Positions 1-4,846 are shown, counted from the first letter of the stretch. The stretch is 6,101 nt of DNA from Pseudomonadota bacterium (GCA_021850555.1 JAJZLX010000386.1:1-6101); one strand, 5' to 3'. Notes: generated by a model from the letters alone, not told the origin. A program made the numbers and translations.

Positions 1-51
1 GAGTTGTCGGATGTCCGCCGGAAGGCGAGGGCGCTGATCGGCAATCCTTGA
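1..51 (+). CDS. C-terminal end of an unidentified protein (partial)
   Basis: An open frame enters from the left edge and ends at TGA 49-51, giving the last 16 residues ELSDVRRKARALIGNP. The fragment is charged and probably helical. It is too short to assign to a family. Its stop lies 10 bp before the ATG at 62, and the GAGGA Shine-Dalgarno of that next gene overlaps the stop codon, which is a typical operon arrangement and the main reason to believe this frame is real. It could still be a chance open stretch at a window edge. Confidence 0.4.
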   Translation, partial: ELSDVRRKARALIGNP

Positions 52-61
52 GGAATTCAGA

Positions 62-226
62 ATGCGGATCGTCCCGCTCGAGGCGCTCAAGGGCGATGCC
101 GCGCGACTTCGACATCAGGTGCTCTCCGTAGCGGGAATGGGACCGCGTCCTCATTGCTCTGGGTGCAAGTGCGCCGCCCGGCGAGCGATCGGGCTGGGAG
201 ACCGAATGATGCCGGGTGGCACCTAG
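62..226 (+). pseudogene. 5' part of a small unknown gene cut by the IS
   Basis: The frame starts at ATG 62, with GAGGA at 50-54 and a 7-base spacer. It reads MRIVPLEALKGDAARLRHQ and onward to codon 54, where TAG 224-226 is supplied by the CTAG at the left IS boundary. A Cys-rich patch (CSGCKC, near residues 32-37) could bind metal, but no family is recognised. On the right of the IS, 1764-1867 is open in the same phase. Removing 222-1763 (1542 bp, a multiple of three) would give an 87-aa protein. If CTAG is instead a target duplication, the restored site keeps the TAG and the native product would be 54 aa. Start and operon context are good; identity is unknown. Confidence 0.4.
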
Positions 227-240
227 CAGCCTGTCGGACT
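222..240 (+). repeat. Left terminal inverted repeat of the IS
   Basis: CCTAGCAGCCTGTCGGACT matches the reverse complement of 1745-1763 at all 19 positions. Identity stops at 241 (T here against the complement G of 1744). The CTAG inside it may be target sequence rather than IS sequence. Confidence 0.92.
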
Positions 241-300
241 TAGCGACGGGGAATAAGCGATAATCACGGCAGGTCTCCTCGGTACGAGAGCAGGGTGAGC

Positions 301-1650
301 ATGAGCAATTTTCGCCCGATCAACCGCACTGGTTTCCTGCTGCCGCCATCGGTGGATGAGTGGCTGCCGCAGCGGCACCTGGCGCGCTTTGTGGTGGAAG
401 TCATCGAGGGGCTGGACCTCAGCGAGCTTGAGCAGTCCTACCGTGGCTCCGGCTCTGCCTCCTACCATCCGGCGATGCTGCTGGGGCTGCTGGTCTACGG
501 CTATGCGACGCGGGTGTTCTCGAGCCGCGCGCTGGAACGTGCCACCTACGATTCGGTGGCCTTTCGCTTCATCGCCGGGAACGAGCATCCGGATCACGAC
601 ACCATCGCGCATTTCCGCAAGCGCTTCCTGAAGCACATCGAGCCGCTGTTTGTAGAGGTGCTGAAGGTGGCCCGGGCGATGGGGATGCTGAAGATGGGCA
701 CCGTGGCCCTCGATGGCACGAAGGTACACGCGAACGCTTCCCGCCACAGCGCTCTTTCCTACGGACATGCCGAGAAGCTCGAGAAGCGGCTGAATCAGGA
801 AGTGCGGCAGCTGCTGTCCCTTGCCGAGCGAGCCGATGCGGCCGACGTACCTGATGGGATGTCGATCCCCGAGGAGCTCGAGCGACGCGAGGCGCGGTCG
901 GCGGCGATCGCCGAGGCGAAGGCGAAGATCAAAGCGCGCGTGACCGAGGAGGAACAAGCCGACTATCAAGCGAAGCTGGCGGCGCGCGAGGAGAAGGAGC
1001 GGCGCACGGGTAAGAAGCCCGGTGGCCGACCGCCTGCGCCCCCAAGCGGCGGGGTGGATGCGAAGGAGCAGATCAATCTCACGGACGAGGAGTCGCGCAT
1101 CATGCCGGTGGCCGGCGGCGGGTTCGATCAGTGTTACAACGCCCAGGCGGTGGTGGCCGCGGGGAGCATGTTGGTGGTGACCCCCGAGGTCACGCAGGCG
1201 GCGAACGACAAGGAGCAGCTCGTCCCGATGCTCGAGAAGCTCAAGGGGCTGCCGAAGGAGTTGGGACGTGTTCGGCGCATCTTGGCCGACAGCGGCTACG
1301 CGCGCGAGAAGAACGTCGAGGGGTGTGCGGCAGCGGGGATCGAGCCGCTGATTGCGCTCAAGCGCGAGCGCCACCATAAGACTTGGCGACAGCGCTTCGC
1401 ACCAGCCCCCAAGCCGCTACCGGACTCGGCAACGGCGATGGAAAAGATGAGGTGGCGCCTGAAGCCCCCGGCCGGACGCAAGCTCTACGCGTTGCGCAAG
1501 CAGACGCCCGAGCCTGTCTTCGGAATCATCAAATCGGTGATGGGATTTCGACAGTTCCGCTTGCGCGGCCTCGAGAACGCTCGCGGCGAGTGGAGCTTGG
1601 TGACGATGAGCTGGAATCTGAAGCGGATGTTTGCCCTGCCGCCCGGGTGA
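301..1650 (+). CDS. IS1182-family transposase (DDE)
   Basis: This protein of about 449 residues catalyses movement of the surrounding IS by DDE (RNase H-fold) chemistry. The N-terminal part (about 1-110, from FRPINRTGFLLPPSVDEWLP) is a DUF772-type DNA-binding domain with the family's HDTIAHFRKR block. The catalytic region follows: first Asp in VALDGTKVHANAS (D138), a long charged insertion (about 155-240) rich in Glu, Lys and Arg that probably forms a coiled coil, the NLTDEESRIM and QCYNAQAVV blocks, second Asp in LADSGY (D330), and Glu in EPVFGIIKS (E404). No stop or frameshift is present, and the length is normal for the family. I prefer ATG 301, with AGGG 5 bases upstream, but GTG 295 in the same frame is possible and adds two residues. 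GATAAT at 259-264 is a possible -10, without a convincing -35. Confidence 0.93.
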   Translation: MSNFRPINRTGFLLPPSVDEWLPQRHLARFVVEVIEGLDLSELEQSYRGSGSASYHPAMLLGLLVYGYATRVFSSRALERATYDSVAFRFIAGNEHPDHDTIAHFRKRFLKHIEPLFVEVLKVARAMGMLKMGTVALDGTKVHANASRHSALSYGHAEKLEKRLNQEVRQLLSLAERADAADVPDGMSIPEELERREARSAAIAEAKAKIKARVTEEEQADYQAKLAAREEKERRTGKKPGGRPPAPPSGGVDAKEQINLTDEESRIMPVAGGGFDQCYNAQAVVAAGSMLVVTPEVTQAANDKEQLVPMLEKLKGLPKELGRVRRILADSGYAREKNVEGCAAAGIEPLIALKRERHHKTWRQRFAPAPKPLPDSATAMEKMRWRLKPPAGRKLYALRKQTPEPVFGIIKSVMGFRQFRLRGLENARGEWSLVTMSWNLKRMFALPPG

Positions 1651-1744
1651 TGGGGCTGAACGGCACTGACTTTCTAGACTCTGTCTACAAATCCGCATGA
1701 AACACTCAACTTCGCCTCAGAATATCCCCTCGCTCAAGATCCCC

Positions 1745-1763
1745 AGTCCGACAGGCTGCTAGG
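1745..1763 (-). repeat. Right terminal inverted repeat of the IS
   Basis: This is the exact reverse complement of 222-240 over 19 bases. It lies about 95 bp after the transposase stop and marks the right end of the insertion sequence. Confidence 0.92.
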
Positions 1764-1867
1764 ATCGCATAACGCTGGGCAGTGTAATCCCCGTGACCAG
1801 GGTCGAACTGCTGAAGAAACCGGGCCATGCCGAGCAGGCTCGATCAGTCGTTGAGGACCTACTATGA
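1764..1867 (+). pseudogene. 3' part of the small gene cut by the IS
   Basis: Directly after the right IS end the frame is open from GAT/CGC 1763-1768 to TGA 1865-1867. It encodes about 33 residues including VIPVTRVELLKKPGHAEQAR and ending SVVEDLL. The mix of hydrophobic and charged residues looks like real protein. It is in phase with the truncated frame at 62-221 once 222-1763 is removed, which suggests one gene of about 87 codons before insertion. It overlaps the start of the next ORF (1827) by 41 bases in another frame, so one of the two starts or frames may be wrong. No family is recognised. Confidence 0.33.
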
Positions 1868-2183
1868 AGGAATGCGGCAACATCTCGTGTTTGCACTCGA
1901 CCCGAATGCACCGGTATCGATTACGAAGCTAGAACATCAGACAACCGAGCAGGGCTTCTGTGAGATCGCACGCAAGCTGACAGAAGATGTGAGATGCGTT
2001 GCATGGCAACTAGGTCGCATTACGTGGCTCAAGGCGACGTTTGCACTTAGGCGACAAGATCGTCGTCTTTCAACTGATGAATTTTACGCTTTCTTTACTC
2101 GAGTAGTCGGGTCGGCGATGCCAGAAGTTGGTGGTGATCTCACACCCGCCGGCATTTCGGTTAGCGCGACTCCGACCGTTTAA
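1827..2183 (+). CDS. Hypothetical protein, lower GC than neighbours
   Basis: This frame encodes 118 residues of unknown function. It has normal amino-acid composition, with aromatic and charged residues spread evenly (for example LTEDVRCVAWQLGRITWLKA and LSTDEFYAFFTRVV). No membrane segment, signal peptide or named motif is visible, and it is probably mostly helical. Codon use differs from the rest of the window: AT-rich codons such as ACA, AGA, CTA, TTT and ACT are common, suggesting separate acquisition. The Shine-Dalgarno before ATG 1827 is poor (GAAGAAA, 8-14 bases away); ATG 1872 is an alternative start, but GAAGGA is immediately adjacent to it. The gene is convergent with the toxin, whose stop is 31 bp away. 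It may be a remnant of a longer gene. Confidence 0.5.
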   Translation: MPSRLDQSLRTYYEGMRQHLVFALDPNAPVSITKLEHQTTEQGFCEIARKLTEDVRCVAWQLGRITWLKATFALRRQDRRLSTDEFYAFFTRVVGSAMPEVGGDLTPAGISVSATPTV

Positions 2184-2214
2184 GATGCTTGAAGCGCGGA
2201 TCTTTTGGGACCTG

Positions 2215-2508
2215 TCAAGTGCGTTCTCTCCAGGTCCGAGGGTGTCGACTGCCATGTAGAATGGCAACGACCAATGCGCCATCATCTTCGATCATGTAGA
2301 AGACACCGAACGGGAACCGCTGCACAAGCGCGCGGCGAACCGAATTGTGAACCACAGTATATGCCGCAGGTTGGTCCGCGATAGCTGCTAGCGTGGCTTG
2401 CACCTGATCAAGAAATTGTCCGCCCAGCCCAGGTTCGTTTGCCTCGTACCACAACGCTGCCTCTAATAGGTCCTGCTCTGCCTCGGGGCGGAGGCGGACC
2501 TCAGTCAC
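2215..2508 (-). CDS. RelE/ParE-family toxin of a type II TA module
   Basis: The 97-aa product matches the ParE/RelE fold in length and layout. An N-terminal strand with LRPEAEQDLLEAALWYE leads into two helices (LGGQFLDQVQATLAAIADQP), then come the basic strand RRALVQRFPFGVFYMIEDD and the end strand VVAILHGSRHPRTW. The RRALVxRFPFGVFY block and the terminal HGSRHPRxW are characteristic of the family's ParE-like branch. Such toxins either poison DNA gyrase (ParE) or cleave mRNA at the ribosome (RelE); the sequence alone does not settle which. Translation starts at GTG 2508, and the sequence GTGA (2505-2508) overlaps the antitoxin stop, so synthesis is probably coupled to it. Confidence 0.88.
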   Translation of the reverse strand: MTEVRLRPEAEQDLLEAALWYEANEPGLGGQFLDQVQATLAAIADQPAAYTVVHNSVRRALVQRFPFGVFYMIEDDGALVVAILHGSRHPRTWRERT

Positions 2509-2714
2509 AGGCGGCGGCGCACATCAGCGAGGACATCGGTCGCAAGCCGGCCGCGGTTCTTGTCGACCTCGTAGGCCTTCAAGCGACGTTCGAGTTCTGC
2601 CTTTTGCTCCGGGGTGACCGGAAGCGCTTTGCGGTCCTCAGCGATGCTATCCCATAGGTCTTCGACGAGCTTCATGCGCTCTTCGACCGGGAGCTCTCTC
2701 AGATTGGCGTTCAT
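2505..2714 (-). CDS. Addiction-module antitoxin (PF09720-like)
   Basis: This small acidic/basic helical protein of 69 residues resembles the putative addiction-module component family (Unstab_antitox, TIGR02574). The hallmark is ELPVEERMKLVEDLWDSIA at about residues 7-25, followed by LPVTPEQKAELERRLKAYE and a C-terminal end (about 60-69) likely to contact the toxin. It would neutralise the RelE/ParE partner encoded immediately downstream and probably repress the shared promoter. ATG 2714 is supported by GAGGC at 2721-2725 with a 6-base spacer. The antitoxin-first order and 4-nt overlap with the toxin fit a classic type II module, here placed beside a decayed integrase. Confidence 0.88.
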   Translation of the reverse strand: MNANLRELPVEERMKLVEDLWDSIAEDRKALPVTPEQKAELERRLKAYEVDKNRGRLATDVLADVRRRL

Positions 2715-2745
2715 GTGAATGCCTCGGTTTCGATCCTATTGAATC

Positions 2746-2775
2746 AGCATACCGCCGGAACTGAGCTCGTGCCAA
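2746..2775 (-). promoter_or_regulatory. Sigma-70-type promoter for the TA operon
   Basis: On the minus strand TTGGCA (2770-2775) and TATGCT (2746-2751) are separated by 18 bases, matching the TTGACA/TATAAT consensus at 5/6 and 4/6 positions. Transcription would begin near 2738-2740, about 25 bases before the antitoxin ATG at 2714. The hexamers lie downstream of where integrase similarity ends, so this segment probably arrived with the toxin-antitoxin genes. Confidence 0.5.
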
Positions 2776-2825
2776 GCCTGCATTTCTTCGCTATTCGCCC
2801 AGAAACGTCGGTCGACACATGTCTG

Positions 2826-3312
2826 CGCTGCAGGGCCCGGCGCGCCGTCTCATTCATCCCCCGGCTCTCGATCGGCCGTAGCACGGCCAGCACCTCAGGC
2901 GTCGTGATAGCGCCGATCGGCCGCGATGCCAGGCAAGGGTAGACGAACGAGCCCAGAATCCACCGCGCCTTGGTCATCGTGATCGGTGCCAGCCTCTCCG
3001 CCTGCATCTCCAGCCGTTCCTCGGCAATCGCCTTGAAGGTGTCCGCCCTGGCGATCTTGACCGTCCGCCGCTGCGCGCTCGGATCGATCCCCCGGGCAAG
3101 GAGCTGGCGCGCCTCCTGCAGCTGCTCCCGCGCGTACTGCAGGGTCACATCCGGGTACACGCCGAGCGAAATCCCGCGCTCCTCCCGTCATATTTGTACC
3201 GCCACCACCGCGACCCGTTCGGGTTCACCACCATATACAGCCCGCGATCGTCATAGACCTTGTATGCCTTCTCCTTAGGTCTCAGGCTCCGAGTTTTCGC
3301 ATCCGACAACAT
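2826..3312 (-). pseudogene. Tyrosine integrase remnant (P4-like), frameshifted and truncated
   Basis: Reading from ATG 3312, the first about 43 residues (LSDAKTRSLRPKEKAYKVYD, then DRGLYMVVNPNGSRWWRYKY) are the start of a DUF4102 arm-DNA-binding domain. The frame then runs into a stop, but shifting by one base near 3180-3184 restores ERGISLGVYPDVTLQYAREQ, then ARGIDPSAQR and a core-binding region (FKAIAEERLEMQAERLAP to ARWILGSFVYPCL and IGAITTPEVLAVLRPIESRG). Family similarity ends at about ETARRALQ (near 2830). What follows (to 2744) is unrelated, so the whole catalytic domain with the R-H-R-Y residues is absent. A G lost from a GGGAGGGAG-like run explains the shift. The fragment is about 160 residues against roughly 400 in the family, so it is certainly inactive. 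The start is preceded by GGTGGAG. Confidence 0.85.
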
Positions 3313-3509
3313 TGGCGCCGCTCCACCAGCCCTTTTTTTTGGGGTAACCGGGACTCACACCGACCCGCCTTACCCCACTTTTCGCACCCCAGGCGTGTTA
3401 TCATGCCCCTGGATGGCGGTAGACGGGCGTCGGCGAGTGTCGATGCGGAAACCCTACGATTTCCAGTATTTCCACGCAATGTTTGGATGTTGGAGGATGG
3501 GCAGGGAAG

Positions 3510-3526
3510 GCGGGGTTTGAACCCGC
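3510..3526 (-). other. tRNA T-arm-like sequence, candidate att core
   Basis: On the minus strand GCGGGTTCAAACCCCGC forms a 5-bp stem with the 7-nt loop TTCAAAC, exactly the geometry of a tRNA T-arm. It is followed by CTTCCCTGCCCA, which resembles an acceptor 3' strand with CCA but is off by one base. No matching 5' acceptor strand or anticodon arm is found within 90 bases, so this is not a complete tRNA. P4-type integrases recombine into tRNA 3' ends and lie just beyond them, reading the same way. Here the integrase remnant starts about 190 bp further on in that orientation. Confidence 0.5.
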
Positions 3527-3604
3527 TTGGTGCCCGGGCCCGACCCGCGATAAGCCAGTAAGTCGCTGACAATAAAGGGATATGTCAATGCGACGCGTGT
3601 CAGA

Positions 3605-3642
3605 TACCCCCAGAAATACCCCCTGGTCCGCGAGCTACCCCC
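3605..3642 (+). repeat. Three TACCCCC direct repeats
   Basis: TACCCCC occurs at 3605-3611, 3617-3623 and 3636-3642, with starts 12 and 19 bases apart. Short spaced direct repeats next to an att core are what arm-type binding sites of a DUF4102 integrase would look like; this role is inferred from position. They lie about 80-115 bp from the T-arm-like sequence, on the side away from the integrase gene. Confidence 0.5.
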
Positions 3643-3717
3643 ACGTCTGAGGCGCCCGCCGCCGTGACGTGAACCACGACGACGGGCTTGGCACAACCGC
3701 CTACCGTGGAGGCAGCC

Positions 3718-4038
3718 ATGCCCGCTACCAGTCTACCCGCGCCCGCCGTGGCGCAGTCCGAAGTCCCGGCGGCGATCGCCGGCAACGTTCCCCTGGTCCG
3801 CCTGTCCGAGCCCCTCGCTCGCGCTGGCCTCACCGCACGGCATGACGCCGACCGGCGCATGCTGGTCATCGAGCCGGCGCAGTCCGCGCAGTCCGCGATC
3901 CCGCAGGACGCCGAGCTCGGCATGCGCTGGTATAACGGCCTCAGCAAGGCCGAGCGCCTGCGCTGGCACCGGGTTGCAGGCTCAGCCGTGCCGGCGGATG
4001 CTTGGGCAGCGTTTCAATCGGGGAGGGTCGCGCCATGA
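3718..4038 (+). CDS. Hypothetical protein, first gene of plus-strand operon
   Basis: The protein has 106 residues and no assigned function. The first third is rich in Ala and Pro (PATSLPAPAVAQ) and probably disordered. The middle holds LVRLSEPLARAGLTARHDAD and MLVIEP. The C-terminal part (about residues 68-100) contains the best-defined block, MRWYNGLSKAERLRWHRVAG, followed by SAVPADAWAAF. From memory, similar W(W/Y)NxLxxxER/PADAW tails occur in small proteins of proteobacterial mobile elements, but I cannot name a family. ATG 3718 is chosen because GGAGG at 3708-3712 precedes it by 5 bases; an in-frame TTG at 3688 has no such support. Its TGA overlaps the ATG of the next gene (ATGA, 4035-4038), implying coupled translation. 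A small duplication (GCGCAGTCCG twice) gives the QSAQSA stretch. Confidence 0.7.
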   Translation: MPATSLPAPAVAQSEVPAAIAGNVPLVRLSEPLARAGLTARHDADRRMLVIEPAQSAQSAIPQDAELGMRWYNGLSKAERLRWHRVAGSAVPADAWAAFQSGRVAP

Positions 4039-4175
4039 ATCCCCTGCGCTACTTCATCCGCGCCGCCGCTTTCTCGGCCCTGCGCGGCTACCGCATCCGT
4101 CCCGGTTTCCTCGGCATCCTCGCCGGGCGCGCCGTGGGCGGCTCGATCGTCAGCCTGCTTCAGCGTCGGAGGTGA
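4035..4175 (+). CDS. Small basic hydrophobic protein, 46 aa
   Basis: The product begins MNPLRYFIRAAAFSALRGYR and ends SLLQRRR. It combines Ala/Gly/Leu/Ile stretches with eight Arg and no acidic residue, so a membrane-associated or amphipathic helical peptide is likely, although no long membrane segment is evident. GGAGG at 4022-4026 lies 8 bases before ATG 4035. That ATG overlaps the previous stop by 4 nt, and its own TGA lies inside the Shine-Dalgarno of the next gene. This tight packing is the main evidence that it is translated. Function is unknown. Confidence 0.6.
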   Translation: MNPLRYFIRAAAFSALRGYRIRPGFLGILAGRAVGGSIVSLLQRRR

Positions 4176-4180
4176 TCGCC

Positions 4181-4366
4181 ATGGGTGTACTCGCAAGGCT
4201 TGCCGTCATCTGGGCGGCGATCGTGCTGCTCTGGGCGGCCATTCTCAGCGTACACGTTCCAACATTGTTTGCGCACGGCGGCTGGTTCGCCATCCTGCTC
4301 GTGGCCCTCGGACCGCTCGTGCTGGTCGGCGCGCTGGCGTGGGCGTTCGGCGCACGGCGCAGGTAG
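4181..4366 (+). CDS. Small inner-membrane protein, two TM segments
   Basis: The 61-aa product is almost wholly hydrophobic. One membrane span covers about residues 5-26 (ARLAVIWAAIVLLWAAILSV), followed by a short loop with VPTLFAHGG and a second span at about 37-56 (FAILLVALGPLVLVGALAWA). It ends with the basic tail FGARRR, which should stay in the cytoplasm under the positive-inside rule. ATG 4181 is fixed by a near-perfect Shine-Dalgarno GGAGGTGA (4168-4175) with a 5-base spacer. A longer open frame through this gene begins far upstream but only shadows the first gene of the operon. It is the last gene before the terminator at 4390. The role is unknown; holin-like, toxin or surface-exclusion functions cannot be distinguished. 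Confidence 0.75.
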   Translation: MGVLARLAVIWAAIVLLWAAILSVHVPTLFAHGGWFAILLVALGPLVLVGALAWAFGARRR

Positions 4367-4374
4367 GGCTTCGC
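4356..4374 (+). repeat. 19-bp direct repeat, copy 1
   Basis: GGCGCAGGTAGGGCTTCGC covers the last codons and stop of the two-TM gene. The identical sequence recurs at 4548-4566, 192 bases on, just beyond the stop of the opposing operon's last gene. Confidence 0.85.
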
Positions 4375-4389
4375 AGGACGCGACGAGAG

Positions 4390-4416
4390 CGCCCCCGCAT
4401 GGGGGCGTTTTCGTTT
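4390..4416 (+). terminator. Intrinsic terminator of the plus-strand operon
   Basis: CGCCCCC (4390-4396), loop GCAT and GGGGGCG (4401-4407) form a 7-bp all-GC stem, followed by TTTTCGTTT. It lies 24 bases after the stop of the two-TM gene. Confidence 0.88.
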
Positions 4417-4451
4417 CAGCGCCCCCCACTTTCAGCCGCGACCCACAAGGC

Positions 4452-4478
4452 GTACTGGATAAACGCATAGTACTGGAT
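4452..4478 (+). repeat. 9-bp direct repeat with an inner inverted repeat
   Basis: GTACTGGAT occurs at 4452-4460 and again at 4470-4478. GTACT (4452-4456) and AGTAC (4469-4473) also form an inverted pair. The 20 bases at 4453-4472 loosely resemble a LexA box (TACTG...AGTA) but lack the conserved CTGT and ACAG, so an SOS role is doubtful. It touches the left edge of the 36-bp palindrome. Confidence 0.5.
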
Positions 4479-4512
4479 GGAAAAGGTGATCGCATGCGAT
4501 CACCTTTTCCAT
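4477..4512. terminator. Perfect 36-bp palindrome, likely bidirectional terminator
   Basis: The 18 bases from ATGGAAAAGG to ATCGCA (4477-4494) are followed without a spacer by their exact reverse complement (4495-4512). As RNA this gives stem GGTGATCG, loop CATG, stem CGATCACC, preceded by AAAA and followed by TTTT on both strands. It lies between converging operons, which suits a bidirectional Rho-independent terminator for the minus-strand genes and a backup for the plus-strand genes. A dyad protein-binding site is the alternative. Confidence 0.65.
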
Positions 4513-4547
4513 GGCGACCGTCTGTGAGCGGCCGGGTCGGCGCTCGA

Positions 4548-4566
4548 GGCGCAGGTAGGGCTTCGC
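4548..4566 (+). repeat. 19-bp direct repeat, copy 2
   Basis: This is an exact copy of 4356-4374. It ends 4 bases before the stop codon of the minus-strand 91-aa gene. Together the two copies bracket both terminator-like structures. Confidence 0.85.
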
Positions 4567-4570
4567 GAGG

Positions 4571-4846
4571 TTATGTCGGAGGCGCGGGGGGCTCGGCGCC
4601 TTGTCGAACGATTCGGATGACGAACTCGCTCTCACCAGGAACTTCAACGGGCTTCGGCAGCATCCGGGCGATCATCGTGTAGAACATGCCCTGCCGGTCG
4701 GGGTTGCTCTTGGCCCACTTGACCAGGCGGTCCACGCCGCCGAGCTGCTCGAACGCCTCGAGCATCTCATCGCGCAGCTTCGTGAATCGGTTGGCGCTGC
4801 CTTTTGGGCGTCCTGGGTTGCCGGGCTTGAATTTCGTGTCGGCCAT
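4571..4846 (-). CDS. DUF5681-like small protein
   Basis: The product has 91 residues. Its N-terminus FKPGNPGRPKGSANRFTKLR (about residues 6-25) matches the Gly/Pro/Lys-rich GRPKGxxN opening of DUF5681-type proteins, often found near phage packaging genes and in mobile elements. The rest is helical (DEMLEAFEQLGGVDRLVKWA), with RQGMFYTMIARMLPKPVEV resembling the tail of those proteins. The C-terminus is Pro-rich. A role in DNA binding or as a small terminase-like protein is only suggested. The gene ends the minus-strand operon, 55 bp after the 121-aa gene. No good Shine-Dalgarno precedes ATG 4846, so translation may depend on an unusual site or upstream coupling. Confidence 0.75.
   Translation of the reverse strand: MADTKFKPGNPGRPKGSANRFTKLRDEMLEAFEQLGGVDRLVKWAKSNPDRQGMFYTMIARMLPKPVEVPGESEFVIRIVRQGAEPPAPPT

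Larger units (their letters stand above)
222..1763 (+). mobile_element. Complete IS1182-family insertion sequence
   Basis: One full-length transposase gene is enclosed by perfect 19-bp inverted repeats, 222-240 and 1745-1763. Each inner part contains CAGCCTGTCGGACT or its complement. Both ends carry CTAG (223-226 and 1759-1762). This may be a 4-bp target duplication, making the IS proper 227-1758 (1532 bp), or part of the terminal repeats, in which case the outer CCTAGG-type edges belong to the element. One copy cannot separate these. The intact gene and perfect ends suggest recent, possibly still active, insertion. Between the transposase stop and the right end (1651-1744) there are about 95 non-coding bases with nothing recognisable. 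Confidence 0.9.
3313..3717. other. Gene-free region with attachment-site-like features
   Basis: About 400 bases separate the integrase remnant from the plus-strand operon, and no credible gene lies in them. The recognisable elements are a tRNA T-arm-like sequence (3510-3526), an inverted repeat TGACA/TGTCA (3567-3571 and 3584-3588), and three TACCCCC direct repeats (3605-3642). A near copy, TACCCC followed by A, lies at 3371 on the integrase side. A T-run at 3332-3339 has no stem in front of it. The layout suggests an integrase recombination region rather than a promoter region. No strong promoter for the 3718 operon was found. Confidence 0.5.

Noticed and set aside
223..1377. 384-codon open frame on the minus strand across the IS
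   Set aside because: It is antisense to the clearly recognised transposase, is rich in Arg, Leu and His as GC-rich shadows are, and matches no family.
3498..3590. A complete tRNA gene on the minus strand
   Set aside because: Only the T-arm and a near-acceptor 3' strand are present. No complementary AGGGAAG-type 5' strand, D-arm or anticodon arm was found.
3567..3602. TTGACA on the minus strand (near 3583-3588) as an integrase promoter
   Set aside because: No acceptable -10 hexamer lies 16-19 bases downstream, and it is about 270 bases from the integrase start.
3619..3801. 12-base repeat CCCCTGGTCCGC at about 3620 and 3790
   Set aside because: One copy lies inside coding sequence, it has no flanking structure, and a short GC-rich match of this size is plausible by chance.
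3842..4366. 174-codon plus-strand open frame
   Set aside because: Its first 113 codons shadow the first and second genes of the operon in another phase; only the part from ATG 4181, with its own Shine-Dalgarno, is kept.
4453..4472. LexA/SOS box
   Set aside because: TACTG and AGTA are present, but the essential CTGT...ACAG core is not, and it lies downstream of both operons rather than in a promoter.
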